Shown: positions 44,834 to 53,286 of the stretch, one piece after another | Layout: every line of letters starts with the position of its first letter | How positions within the stretch are numbered: the first letter of the stretch is position 1 | NCBI GenBank assembly: GCA_964618455.1 | Contig: CAZUAQ010000013.1 | Span: 1 to 64,000 of the forward strand | DNA: 64,000 bases | Direction of reading: 5' to 3' | Source of the DNA: CAZUAQ01 sp964618455 | Lineage (GTDB): Bacteria; Planctomycetota; Phycisphaerae; UBA1845; PWPN01 | Notes under the pieces: model-generated | Seen by the model: the letters and a program-made list of their open reading frames with translations, nothing else | What the model was told of the DNA's origin: nothing | Database searches by the model: none | Program-made: the position numbers and the translations under genes

Positions 44834-46207
44834 CTATTCCGCCGGTGCCTCCGCCGGTCCCAGGAAGAAATCATCCACAGCAGCGTTGATTGACTTGAAG
44901 CCGTCCCTGTACGGGGCGTGCACCATAAAGTTGACATGCACGCCGATGCGCTTGGTCCCGTCGGGCGGGTTCAGCAGCACGCGCGGGCAATACGGGCGGG
45001 CGCTGTTCTGGTCGTAGCGCCCCACGGCGGCGGCTCCCGTCGGCAAAGGCCACTGGTGCCACTGGCTTTCCGCGCCGAGCTGCCGGTCGTCCTCGTCGAG
45101 ATAGTCCACCACCGTTTCGATCCGCGTGCCGATCAGTCGCAGTTCCCACTCCGCGCCGCGCGCGGGGGCCTGGATCCAGTTGAACAGCAGCATCATCGGC
45201 GTGCCGTCGGGGTAAGGGTTGTCCACGTACTGACCGAACGTGAACGCATCCTTCCGCCAGCCGCTCAGGTAGGTCGCATAGCCGTAGGAGCGCCGCGCGC
45301 CGTAGAAGGGGCGGTACTTGCCGTGATCGAAATTGCTGCCCTCGAAAACATCGTTGACATCCAGCGGCTTGAGCCCGTTGCGGGGGAAAGGCCACGTGGC
45401 GGGGCGCGACCAGCCCTTGAACTCCGCCACCCGGTCATCGAGTTCGAAATCGCCGTTGAGCAGCATGTTGGGCGCTTGAATCAGGCCGAAGTGGGCGTTG
45501 TCGATCGCCACTTCCGTGTCGAACCCGCGCGGCCCGCTGCCCTGGCCCCAGGTCTGCGCCGAAATGCGCATCCGCATGCCCTTCGTGCCTTCGGGAATCT
45601 TGCCGTACCCGTGCACGCGAACGAAGGTTCCGTGTTCACCGAAGAAATCCTTCGCGATGCTGTGCGACTGGAGAGGATCTTTGCCCTTCCACGTGCTCGG
45701 GTCGTTGTTGTCGTAGAAGAAGATCTCCCAGCGCCCGTGCTCTTCCTTCATGTCGGCGTTGTTGTCGTCATCCCGCCCGGCGCCGCCCAGCCAGAACCAC
45801 GCTTCGTACAACTGGTCCTTTTTCTCGAACAGGGTTGAGTCCGTGAGGTCCTGCTGAAGGATGATGATTCCCGTGTTCTCCTCGGGGCCCTGGCCCTCGA
45901 AGCCGAGTGTACACGGGGTGAAACCCAGCTTGCCTTCGGCCAGCATTTCCGGCGGCGCTTCCCAGTCGTTCATATCCACGCGTATCGACGCGCGGCCGAA
46001 CGTGATCTCCTGCCAGGCGGAGTCTTCCGTCGGCTCGTAATAACCCTTGGGATTCAGCCGGAATCGCTCGAAACCCGGATCCTCCAGGAGATTCTCCCAC
46101 GCCGTCACCGGCGTGGCGACGGCGAGCAGGACGCTCATCGCCAGGAAGTAAGTAAAAGCTTTCAGGTTAAGCGAAAGTCTAAACCGGGGGGCTGATGTCA
46201 TCTTCAT
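44834..46207 (-). CDS. secreted protein with two carbohydrate-binding-like modules, unknown function
   Basis: A 457-residue secreted protein. MKMTSAPRFRLSLNLKAFTYFLAMSVLLAVATPVTA is a signal peptide. NLLEDPGFERF at the mature N-terminus and NMLLNGDFELDD near the middle resemble the opening strand of CBM-like jelly-roll domains, suggesting two beta-sandwich modules. AIDNAHFG and INAAVDDFFLG lie where such modules end. No catalytic pattern is recognised. The start at 46207 was selected for the signal peptide; the frame is open upstream. It lies downstream of a GH114-like lipoprotein gene on the same strand. Confidence 0.65.
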   Translation of the reverse strand: MKMTSAPRFRLSLNLKAFTYFLAMSVLLAVATPVTAWENLLEDPGFERFRLNPKGYYEPTEDSAWQEITFGRASIRVDMNDWEAPPEMLAEGKLGFTPCTLGFEGQGPEENTGIIILQQDLTDSTLFEKKDQLYEAWFWLGGAGRDDDNNADMKEEHGRWEIFFYDNNDPSTWKGKDPLQSHSIAKDFFGEHGTFVRVHGYGKIPEGTKGMRMRISAQTWGQGSGPRGFDTEVAIDNAHFGLIQAPNMLLNGDFELDDRVAEFKGWSRPATWPFPRNGLKPLDVNDVFEGSNFDHGKYRPFYGARRSYGYATYLSGWRKDAFTFGQYVDNPYPDGTPMMLLFNWIQAPARGAEWELRLIGTRIETVVDYLDEDDRQLGAESQWHQWPLPTGAAAVGRYDQNSARPYCPRVLLNPPDGTKRIGVHVNFMVHAPYRDGFKSINAAVDDFFLGPAEAPAE

Positions 46208-46373
46208 TGATCGTGACTCCGTGGGGTTGTCAGCAGGGATAGCACGGTTCAGCATGATACCTGCCAGGGGCGTATCCGGTTGCACGGCGGGCACCGGGGA
46301 TACCGTCAAGGCAGGGCGCCCGCCATCAAGGCGGACCATGGTACGCCAACACCCACCCCGGGTCCAGCGACGG

Positions 46374-47315
46374 CTAATTGTCACAGCTGAACCGGAAGCT
46401 GTCGTCGAGATCGACCGGAAGCACGAGCGTGCGAAGGCCGGTGGCGAAGGCATCGACGCAGAGTTGCGTCCGGGCCTCGGCATCGTTCACGAAGTTCTCG
46501 GCGTACTCGGCATTCAGCACCGGCTTGCCGGCGTCGAGGAAGGGTTGATACGTATCGCACTCGTCGAACTCGTGGCATTGCTCGTTGACGGCGAAGTCGA
46601 AATAAGCGACGAGTGCGGGAATCTGCTCGAGGTCGTTCTTCAACGCCACCGCCAGGCCGCGCGCGTGGGCGGCGTTGGCGATGAACCTGTTGAATGCCAG
46701 CTGGTCATCGGCGGTCAAGGGAAAGCCGGTGTCGTTGTTGTACCCGGTCATGTTGTCCGGCTCGACACCATCGCACCCCTTGCTCACCGCCCGGTCCAGC
46801 CGATCCAGCATGATCTGCGCCACCTGTGTCGAACGGATGTTCAGCCAGCGCTCATCGGCGAAGCCTTCCAGTGTATTCCCGAGATCGGCGGCGCTGAACT
46901 GATCAGCGTCCTCGCGGAAATCCTCGTACGACCCGGCGGAGAAGTAGCACACGACGAATCGCCCCTGGGCGTGGAGTTCATCGATCACCGCAGTCTCGAC
47001 GTCGAACAGGTCCAGGTCGTAGATCTCCACGTCGTAGCTGGTGTTGATCGCGCCGCCGGCATCCGGCTGAATCTGCCATTGCCAGGTCACATCGATACCG
47101 GGCCGGTACCACGAGCCGCTCGTGACGGGATCGACTTCGGGATCAAGCGAGATCGTTTCACCGGTTCCTCCGTTGCCACTTCCTGCTCCACCCCCGCTGT
47201 CCATGCTCCCGCCCATCTCTCCGGGACAACCGGCTGCGAGCAGAAATGGCAACACGAGCATGGCAGGAGGGGCCAGGCTCCAGGTGCGCAGGGCGATGCG
47301 GGGATGAGCGATCAT
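46374..47315 (-). CDS. GH114-like lipoprotein (endo-alpha-1,4-polygalactosaminidase family)
   Basis: A 313-residue lipoprotein with signal and lipobox LLAAGC, then a Gly/Ser-rich linker (about 35-50). The TIM-barrel domain shows the family pattern: WQWQIQ, YDVEIYDLDLFD, QGRFVVCYFSAGSYEDFR, CDGVEPDNMTGY and VLNAEYAENF. Relatives hydrolyse galactosaminogalactan-type polymers, but some family members have other or unknown substrates. The start at 47315 has GAGG about 9 bp upstream and gives a compact lipoprotein signal; an upstream in-frame ATG is at 47402. A conserved Glu-Pro-Asp (EPD) in the core fits the family. Confidence 0.82.
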   Translation of the reverse strand: MIAHPRIALRTWSLAPPAMLVLPFLLAAGCPGEMGGSMDSGGGAGSGNGGTGETISLDPEVDPVTSGSWYRPGIDVTWQWQIQPDAGGAINTSYDVEIYDLDLFDVETAVIDELHAQGRFVVCYFSAGSYEDFREDADQFSAADLGNTLEGFADERWLNIRSTQVAQIMLDRLDRAVSKGCDGVEPDNMTGYNNDTGFPLTADDQLAFNRFIANAAHARGLAVALKNDLEQIPALVAYFDFAVNEQCHEFDECDTYQPFLDAGKPVLNAEYAENFVNDAEARTQLCVDAFATGLRTLVLPVDLDDSFRFSCDN

Positions 47316-47442
47316 GCGCGGATTCCTCAAGGGCGAAAGAGGGAAGGGGTGAGGGCAGGCAATCGTGCCTGCCACGCGCAGGAATGCTACTGTGCGAATC
47401 ATCGACGTACAAGAGCGACGACTGTCGAGGCAGCAGCTGTCA

Positions 47443-48963
47443 TCACGGCGCGCACGCCGGATCGATGTTGAGATTCTTCCCGCTCAGGCAGTCCAGGAAA
47501 AGTTGCAGATCGGTGGCGTCGACATCGTCGTCCGAATCCATTCGCGCCGCCACGCAGTCCGGATCCGCCTGCGTATTGCCGTTGCCGGAGAAGCACGCCT
47601 GGAACCGACCGTAATCCTCCATGTCACCGTCGTCATCGCCGTCCATATCGCCGGCACGCGGAATCACGGTGATGTAATCGTTGCGCACGAAAGAGTCATT
47701 TCCCCTTGGCCCCGACACCTCCAGCGTCACGCCGTAGACGCCGGGTGTGGTGTACGCATGGTCCGGATTGGAAGATCCGCTGCCGTTGCCGTCACCGAAC
47801 ATCCACGACCACGTGTCCACGGTCCCGGTCGATTCATTGGCGAAGCTCACGTCCTGGCCGACGCGCGCCAGCGTCGGTGCGGCGGAGAACGATGCGATCG
47901 GCGGCAGGATGGCTTCCCCCGCCGGGTAGCGCAGGTCCACCGTCTGCTCAAAGGCGGTGTACATGTTGTCCGGATCGCCCAGCGGCTCACCGTTGGTGCG
48001 CGAATATTCGATGGAGGAGTTGTTCCAGGCTCCGCTGGCCTGCTGATTGAAGTCGTACACAAAATAGGCGAGGCACACGATGTCATGATTTCCCGGCGTC
48101 TGGTTCCACGCGTGCACATCGGCATAGGCATCGCGAATGAACTGCGCCTTGGACGCTTCCGAGAGGTTGGCATCTTTGGCGAACTCGGTCATGTAAACGG
48201 GCCGATCCTGAAGTCCCTTCCCGTCGATGACCGCCAGCGCGGAGGAGTAGCTGTTGCGAAAGTCGGTGATGCTGCCCCCGTAGGCGTGCAGACCGAACCC
48301 GTCGATTTCGTCATTGGGGATGTTGTCGATGACCTCGCCCGTCCACTGGTTCCCGTCTTTCCAGCGCTGTCCGCCGGGAAAGTTGATGATGCCGCCGGGA
48401 CTGACCGGCGCGACCAGCACGATGTGCGGACCGAGGGGGCTCGGCTGCGCGGAATTGTGGATCGCGTTGCGCACGTTGCGATAGATCTGGGCGTAGTCGG
48501 CAGGCTGGATCTTGTTGTCGGGCCAGTTGTTTCCCTCGATCGTCAGGTTGGGCTCGTTGCCGATCTGCCAGATGTGACAGCCGTCCTTGAGCACGTTCAC
48601 CACCTGGTTGACGACGTGATCGGGCCAGCCGGCGGCATCGGGGTTCGAGGGGCTGGGAACCGTCTCCCCCCAGTTGTAATCGATGCGTGTGATGATCGAG
48701 ACGTTCTTGTTCGTGGGAAGATCGCTGTAGAGCCCCGTGAAATAGGAAGCCTGCCATTGCGCGACGCTGTGCGTGATGATTGTCTCGACGCTCCATCCGC
48801 CGTAGGTCGGCGCATCCAGCAACGTGGCGGGATTGCTGTCGATGGCCTGGCCGGGCGTATAGCCCCACCAGTGTATTCCGTAGAGGTAGGGCGAGTCCGC
48901 CTGGGCATGACGAGACAGGAATACGCCGAGGGCGAGTGTCAACAGGGTGGCCTGAAAACGCAT
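47443..48963 (-). CDS. secreted glycosidase with PKD domain and C-terminal EF-hand (dockerin-like) tail
   Basis: A 506-residue secreted enzyme. After a signal peptide (MRFQATLLTLALGVFLSRHAQA), a clan GH-A-like barrel has IWQIGNEPNL (acid/base Glu) and VYMTEFAKD (nucleophile Glu). From about 355, ASFSAAPTLARVGQDVSFANES through FGDGNGSGSSNPDHAYTTPGVY is a PKD domain. The last about 66 residues hold two EF-hand-type loops (DMDGDDDGDMEDYGRFQ, RMDSDDDVDATDLQLFL) with four cysteines, shared with two other proteins in this window. The start follows AAGGAAAG. The tail may bind calcium and anchor or sort the enzyme; binding to a cohesin is not shown. Confidence 0.82.
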   Translation of the reverse strand: MRFQATLLTLALGVFLSRHAQADSPYLYGIHWWGYTPGQAIDSNPATLLDAPTYGGWSVETIITHSVAQWQASYFTGLYSDLPTNKNVSIITRIDYNWGETVPSPSNPDAAGWPDHVVNQVVNVLKDGCHIWQIGNEPNLTIEGNNWPDNKIQPADYAQIYRNVRNAIHNSAQPSPLGPHIVLVAPVSPGGIINFPGGQRWKDGNQWTGEVIDNIPNDEIDGFGLHAYGGSITDFRNSYSSALAVIDGKGLQDRPVYMTEFAKDANLSEASKAQFIRDAYADVHAWNQTPGNHDIVCLAYFVYDFNQQASGAWNNSSIEYSRTNGEPLGDPDNMYTAFEQTVDLRYPAGEAILPPIASFSAAPTLARVGQDVSFANESTGTVDTWSWMFGDGNGSGSSNPDHAYTTPGVYGVTLEVSGPRGNDSFVRNDYITVIPRAGDMDGDDDGDMEDYGRFQACFSGNGNTQADPDCVAARMDSDDDVDATDLQLFLDCLSGKNLNIDPACAP

Positions 48964-49045
48964 GATACTTTCCTTCTTGGATTGTGCGATGCGACTCCGC
49001 TGCAATGTACCCTCATTATAGTGGTTGGGCTCGCAAGAAACGAAG

Positions 49046-49080
49046 AAAGAGACGACCGCTAAAGGAGCGGTCGCCTCTTT
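49046..49080 (-). terminator. rho-independent terminator of the PEP-CTERM gene
   Basis: A 15-bp stem with one mismatch (AAAGAGACGACCGCT and AGCGGTCGCCTCTTT) around AAAGG, 53 bp after the stop of the PEP-CTERM gene. On the minus strand it is followed by a T-rich stretch (CTTCGTTTCTT). It also insulates the glycosidase gene at 47443-48963. Confidence 0.85.
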
Positions 49081-49133
49081 CAGGAGTTCATGAAGCTCAG
49101 CGGATCAGGGGGATCCCATCGGGCTGCAAAGAG

Positions 49134-49913
49134 TTAGCGTCGGCGTCGAATCACCAGCAGTCCGGAAGCGAGCAACAGGAAGCTGGCGGGCTCGGGAATG
49201 AGGTTGATCGTCAGGTTGTCCAGCGCGTAACTGCGATATTCCGGGGAAGCTTGCGCCTTGTCTTTCAGGCGTATCGACACTCGGAAGATCACCTCGCCGC
49301 TGGTGACGGTGATCGTGTCGCCAAAACCTGCTAAACTCCCGACGTAGACCTCACTGAAATTCCAGTTAACCCACTCGCCATCATTCACGTCAGTGCTGTT
49401 CCACTTGTCGCCGACAAGAGCCGTGTTGAAGTCGGTTCCGCCATGGCTGACACCTCTCCAGGTTCCCGTGGGATCCACATTGGGCGCTTTAACGCCGTAG
49501 TCCATGTCACTGGCGTCGCCCAGGTACATGGCGTAGCTCTGGCCGAACCCCTGCAGGATGTTGGACCACTTCAACTGAGCATCGAGATTGATGTTGAATG
49601 TGTAGATCCCGTTTGGAACATTCATGTGATAATCGAGCCACATCTCCTCGTTGTCACCACCGATAAACTCGCTGCCATCGCCGGAGACGCCGTTCTCGTA
49701 CCAGAAACCTCCGGCAGTCCGTGTGGCATTGTTGTCCAGGCGGGGATCCCCGGCCGGAAACTCCGTGAGCGGCACGCCCGGATTGGGTACGCCCTCGACC
49801 GTCCAATCGCCGGATGTGGACCACCCTGCATCAAAATCCTCCACGAACGTGATCGCCATGACGGGCGAAACCAGAATCGAGAATACGACCGGAAGCACAT
49901 AGCGCATTTTCAT
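49134..49913 (-). CDS. PEP-CTERM sorting-signal exported protein
   Basis: A 259-residue exported protein of unknown function. MKMRYVLPVVFSILVSPVMA is a signal peptide; the body is rich in Gly/Asn/Asp/Trp and beta-like. The C-terminus IPEPASFLLLASGLLVIRRRR is a typical PEP-CTERM signal (PEP motif, hydrophobic helix, basic end), normally removed by an exosortase during sorting to the surface or exopolysaccharide. GGAGGA precedes the start. A promoter candidate lies at 49976-50004 and a strong terminator at 49046-49080, so it is probably monocistronic. No exosortase gene is in the window. Confidence 0.85.
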   Translation of the reverse strand: MKMRYVLPVVFSILVSPVMAITFVEDFDAGWSTSGDWTVEGVPNPGVPLTEFPAGDPRLDNNATRTAGGFWYENGVSGDGSEFIGGDNEEMWLDYHMNVPNGIYTFNINLDAQLKWSNILQGFGQSYAMYLGDASDMDYGVKAPNVDPTGTWRGVSHGGTDFNTALVGDKWNSTDVNDGEWVNWNFSEVYVGSLAGFGDTITVTSGEVIFRVSIRLKDKAQASPEYRSYALDNLTINLIPEPASFLLLASGLLVIRRRR

Positions 49914-49975
49914 CGGATCCTCCTCCAGGAAATGAGATGTGAGCTGTCACGAAGACGCACGGTTGAATTGCGTTG

Positions 49976-50004
49976 ATATTATCGGTCAGGGTTGTGGCAG
50001 TCAA
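49976..50004 (-). promoter_or_regulatory. sigma-70-like promoter for the PEP-CTERM gene
   Basis: On the minus strand TTGACT (49999-50004) and TAATAT (49976-49981) are 17 bp apart. Transcription would start about 55 bp before the ATG at 49913. The alternative -10 GATAAT overlaps with a 15-bp spacer. Confidence 0.45.
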
Positions 50005-50269
50005 TGACAAATCAGTGTTTCTCAGGCGCAAATATGCCATCATTCGCATAAAGAGATTCTTGGCAATGGTTTATGCGAGTCAGTGTGTCTGGCTTTGTGA
50101 TGTCCTTCAGTCAGGATGCATCGATCAAGTTAATTCAAGGTCTTGCCATCCGGGCAGATAAAAACCGGCAAGGATGTTCCTTGAAATATGCACACGAAAC
50201 AGAGGGCAGCGATATGGGCAAGGACGTGCCTTGCAGGACTTTGGAGCTCGCGCGGCCTGTCTACGAAAT

Positions 50270-50300
50270 GAGCATCCCGGAATTCTCATCCGGGATGCTC
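50270..50300 (-). terminator. perfect 12-bp stem terminator after the BACON/EF-hand gene
   Basis: GAGCATCCCGGA (50270-50281) and TCCGGGATGCTC (50289-50300) pair perfectly around a 7-base loop, 37 bp after the stop at 50338. The minus-strand continuation ATTTCG is only a short T-run. Confidence 0.7.
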
Positions 50301-50337
50301 ATCCGCCTTCTCTTCGCTCCGCGCGAAAGTCTGGGGC

Positions 50338-52161
50338 TTATCCGTCGCAGGTGGTGTCCGGCACCGCCACGTCCGCGCCGCTGAGACACCCCAGGAAGCG
50401 CGTCAGGTCGCCGGCATCCACGTCATTATCTCCGGTCAAATCCTTGTCCTCACAGCTCGGATCGGTGATGGAGAAACCATCCCCCGTGAAACACCGCTGC
50501 AATTCGCCGAAGTCTTTCAGATCGACGTCGTCGTCCTGGTCGAAGTCCGAGCGCGCGAACGGCGGAGCGACGACTTCGAGATCGACCGTGAAGACCTGCG
50601 GTGAGTTCGTCGCCTCGGCCGAAGTGATCGTCACCTCGCCGCTGTACTGCCCCACGCCGAGCCCGGAGGTACTGTAAGTCAGGTTGATCGGTTGGGATGA
50701 CGCCACCGATCCGGCAAGCGGGGACGCGCTCATCCACAATGCATTATCGGTCAGTGTGTAGCTGAACACACTTCCGCCCGTATTCTGAAGATCGAAGCTT
50801 TCGGCAGGCAGCGACTCGCCCAGCACGATCTGATGGTCGAAGCTTCCCGGGGAGAGTCCGATGATCGGCGGCGAGACGTCCGCGTACTCCACCACCTGCA
50901 TCATGAGATCGACGTTCGGCTCATCATCACCTTCGGCGTAGGCCACGTAGGATGTGCCCTTGTAAGCGTTCTCGCCGTTAGTAAAGCGGTAGGGATTCAA
51001 GCCGCCCGACGCGCGGAGGTAGTATTTCTGTCCGGGAATCAGTGAGACCTCGCCGGGATTCCAGCACGCGCCGGCAAAACCCGAACCCGACGCCTGCGGC
51101 GCACCGTGGCCCGTCTTGGCCACGCCCACCTGCGGGCCGAACGGCGAGCCGGTATGCACGCTGAACGTGAGCGTGCGTTTCCACGTGTCCGCCGCGAAGT
51201 AAATCACGACACCCGCCAGACCGTTCCCGACCGCTTCAATCTCCTGCGACCACGAGTTCGCCCAGTGCGTTAGCGTGCCTCCGTCGCTCAGCCGTGAGCA
51301 GTAGGGGATCACCGTGCCGTCACTGTCGCTTGGAACAATCAGGTAAAGATCGTAATTGCGGGCCGTCCCGTTGCTGCTGTACGCCTGGCCGAGGGCATAC
51401 CCGTCGTTGTTGTCGATGCGCCGGTACATCCCCAATCCGCCGCCACCACCGACTCCCTGCAGCTTGATCGCGTATTTCTGTCCGGGATTGGTCGGGATCT
51501 CGCCGGAACGATAACGCAACCAGACGTCGGTGTTGCCACTCGCCGGACGCGATCGCGAAGTGCCGACCTGCGGCCACGTGGTCACGTTGCCGCCATTGTC
51601 CTGATGCACGGAGATGAGCACGTCGTTCGCCGTCGCCCCGGCCAGCTTGTAGCTGACACCACTGATCGAGGTGCCCGTCGCTTCGAACGTCTGGTACCAG
51701 GTGCTGTCCCAGTCCCAAGGGTCATTCCCCCAGAGTCCCGAGTTGTTTCCGAACGCGCAAGTGTAATCCGTGGCCAGTTCGACATTGAACGAGTTGACTC
51801 CGCTGGAGGGCACCGTCACGTTTGTCACCACCTTCGGCCGGCCCCAGAACAGGGGTTGATCAAGCAGGAATGAATAGTTCCCGGCGGGAAGCGACCACCC
51901 GATTTCCGGGTTCGGCATGTCGAACGACGAGAGCGGGACGTCGCCGACGCGATCGAAGTGGCCGGCCACGCTGCCTCCATCGATCACCGCATACGAGTTC
52001 CACTCGTAGAGCGCGACGTAGCTTCCGGGGCGGCCTTTGACTTCCTCGACCCAGCAGTTACCAGAAATCTGGCCCGCTCCCCAGACTGGGAGCGCATGAC
52101 CGAGCCAACAGGCGGCCGTGAATGCGACCACGCCCCAGCGCAACTTCCGGGCGATCACCAT
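50338..52161 (-). CDS. secreted BACON-like protein with C-terminal EF-hand (dockerin-like) tail
   Basis: A 607-residue secreted protein. MVIARKLRWGVVAFTAACWLGHALPVWG is a signal peptide; GGAGGAG 6 bp upstream supports the start at 52161. Two repeated beta-rich blocks end in GQKYAIKLQGVG (about 240) and GQKYYLRASGG (about 375). A BACON-like domain follows (PGSFDHQIVLGESLPAESFDLQNTGG, TLTDNALWMSASPLAGS, about 430-520). The last 70 residues are an EF-hand pair with four cysteines (DFDQDDDVDLKDFGELQRCF; DNDVDAGDLTRFLGCLSG). The BACON-like plus tail region is closely similar to the protein at 59858-61387. No catalytic motif is seen; glycan or surface binding is inferred. Confidence 0.8.
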   Translation of the reverse strand: MVIARKLRWGVVAFTAACWLGHALPVWGAGQISGNCWVEEVKGRPGSYVALYEWNSYAVIDGGSVAGHFDRVGDVPLSSFDMPNPEIGWSLPAGNYSFLLDQPLFWGRPKVVTNVTVPSSGVNSFNVELATDYTCAFGNNSGLWGNDPWDWDSTWYQTFEATGTSISGVSYKLAGATANDVLISVHQDNGGNVTTWPQVGTSRSRPASGNTDVWLRYRSGEIPTNPGQKYAIKLQGVGGGGGLGMYRRIDNNDGYALGQAYSSNGTARNYDLYLIVPSDSDGTVIPYCSRLSDGGTLTHWANSWSQEIEAVGNGLAGVVIYFAADTWKRTLTFSVHTGSPFGPQVGVAKTGHGAPQASGSGFAGACWNPGEVSLIPGQKYYLRASGGLNPYRFTNGENAYKGTSYVAYAEGDDEPNVDLMMQVVEYADVSPPIIGLSPGSFDHQIVLGESLPAESFDLQNTGGSVFSYTLTDNALWMSASPLAGSVASSQPINLTYSTSGLGVGQYSGEVTITSAEATNSPQVFTVDLEVVAPPFARSDFDQDDDVDLKDFGELQRCFTGDGFSITDPSCEDKDLTGDNDVDAGDLTRFLGCLSGADVAVPDTTCDG

Positions 52162-52222
52162 GGGTCTCCTCCCCAACGAAGGTGAATGTATAGAATGCAT
52201 GCGAATGTGCGACTCTGTATGT

Positions 52223-52250
52223 ATTGTAACACGCCGCCCCTCCCCGTAAA
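52223..52250 (-). promoter_or_regulatory. promoter candidate for the BACON/EF-hand gene
   Basis: On the minus strand TTTACG (52245-52250) and TACAAT (52223-52228) are separated by 16 bp, about 60 bp before the start at 52161. The -10 is 5/6 to consensus, the -35 is weaker. Confidence 0.35.
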
Positions 52251-52520
52251 TCAATTCGTAACAGGTTGCCCCGTTTTCTTTGCTTGGATTCCTCCCGCCC
52301 AGGCCCCTCGGCTCCGCCATCGGCGGTAACGGGGAAGCGGCCGGGCTATGGGTTATGTCATTATGCGGTAAACAGTTATGGCATTATTGGGCTCGGGGTC
52401 GAACGAGGCCCCGTCCGAGGATTCGGCGGAAGCACCGGATGCCCGGCGATCTCTGATATGGGCTGAAATTGACTTGACCCGGACGGAGCCCATCGTCGAT
52501 GATCGTAGATGGAAAAAGGA

Positions 52521-52542
52521 CGATTTCTCGATTGAGAAGTCG
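52521..52542. promoter_or_regulatory. imperfect palindrome upstream of the carbonic anhydrase gene
   Basis: CGATTTCTC (52521-52529) and GAGAAGTCG (52534-52542) form a nine-pair inverted repeat with one G:T, around GATT. It lies 69 bp before the proposed start of the carbonic anhydrase gene and is a candidate operator or leader hairpin. Confidence 0.35.
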
Positions 52543-52610
52543 CGATAAAGGTGAAGACGCACGTCGAACCCGTCCGTCAAGCGGGTGGATTGATTCGCGG
52601 AGATGGCGGC

Positions 52611-53252
52611 ATGGACCGAATGCTGGCAGGTTACCGGAAGTTTATCAACGATGTTTTCCCGTCGATGCAGCCGCTGTTTGAGCGTCTGGCCGCAGGGCAA
52701 TCACCGCGAACACTCTGGGTCGGCTGCGCTGATTCCCGTGTTGACCCGGCGTTGGTGACGCAAAGCCCGCCCGGAGAGTTGTTCGTCATCCGAAATGCCG
52801 GCAACATCGTGCCGCCCGAGGATGCGCCACCCGGGGCGGTGAGTTCCGGCATCGAGTACGCCGTCAAGGTCCTGAACGTGAAGAACGTCGTCGTGTGCGG
52901 CCACTCCCACTGCGGGTTGATCAGCGAAGCGCTCCATCCCGAAACGCTGCTGCCGCTGCCCCACCTTCGCGCCTGGGCGGAACATGCCTGCGGGTGCGAG
53001 GTGCAGAAAAGGATGGGCCACTCGCCGGAGGAGACTCTTGCCCAGGCCATCCTCCAGAACGTGCGCGGCCAGCTTGAGCATCTCCGCACCTATCGCGTCG
53101 TTCGCGAGCGGCTCGACCGGGGCGACCTCAACGTCTACGGGGCCATCCATACCTTCGAATCCGGCACGCTGGACATCTACGATGACACGCAAGGCGATTT
53201 CCGGCCCTTGTCCGGCACCGACAGTGCGACTCGAATCACGCCGTGCGCATAG
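52611..53252 (+). CDS. beta-class carbonic anhydrase
   Basis: A 213-residue cytoplasmic zinc enzyme interconverting CO2 and bicarbonate. Zinc ligands and the catalytic dyad are visible: Cys39 with Asp41/Arg43 in GCADSRVDP and His98/Cys101 in VCGHSHCG. RNAGNIVPPED and SSGIEYAVKVL are also typical. The start MDRMLAGYRKF at 52611 matches the family N-terminus; an in-frame ATG at 52551 adds 20 residues without homology. The gene converges on dabA with 34 bp between the stops. In this context it equilibrates the internal CO2/bicarbonate pool that the Dab complex would fill. Confidence 0.95.
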   Translation: MDRMLAGYRKFINDVFPSMQPLFERLAAGQSPRTLWVGCADSRVDPALVTQSPPGELFVIRNAGNIVPPEDAPPGAVSSGIEYAVKVLNVKNVVVCGHSHCGLISEALHPETLLPLPHLRAWAEHACGCEVQKRMGHSPEETLAQAILQNVRGQLEHLRTYRVVRERLDRGDLNVYGAIHTFESGTLDIYDDTQGDFRPLSGTDSATRITPCA

Positions 53253-53286
53253 TTGTATGGGTTGAATCGTCCGGGCCGTCTGAACG

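Larger units (their letters stand above)
49914..50337. other. 424-bp spacer between two exported-protein genes
   Basis: It contains the promoter candidate for the PEP-CTERM gene at its left end and a terminator hairpin for the next gene at its right end. The middle (about 50010-50265) has lower GC and no gene that I can support; short open frames have no family signal. Confidence 0.6.
52162..52610. other. 449-bp divergent spacer before the carbonic anhydrase gene
   Basis: It separates the divergent BACON/EF-hand gene and the carbonic anhydrase gene. It holds a minus-strand promoter candidate (52223-52250) and an imperfect palindrome (52521-52542). TTGACC at about 52473 is a possible -35 for the carbonic anhydrase gene, but no convincing -10 follows. 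The open frame of the latter extends upstream to 52551. Confidence 0.5.
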
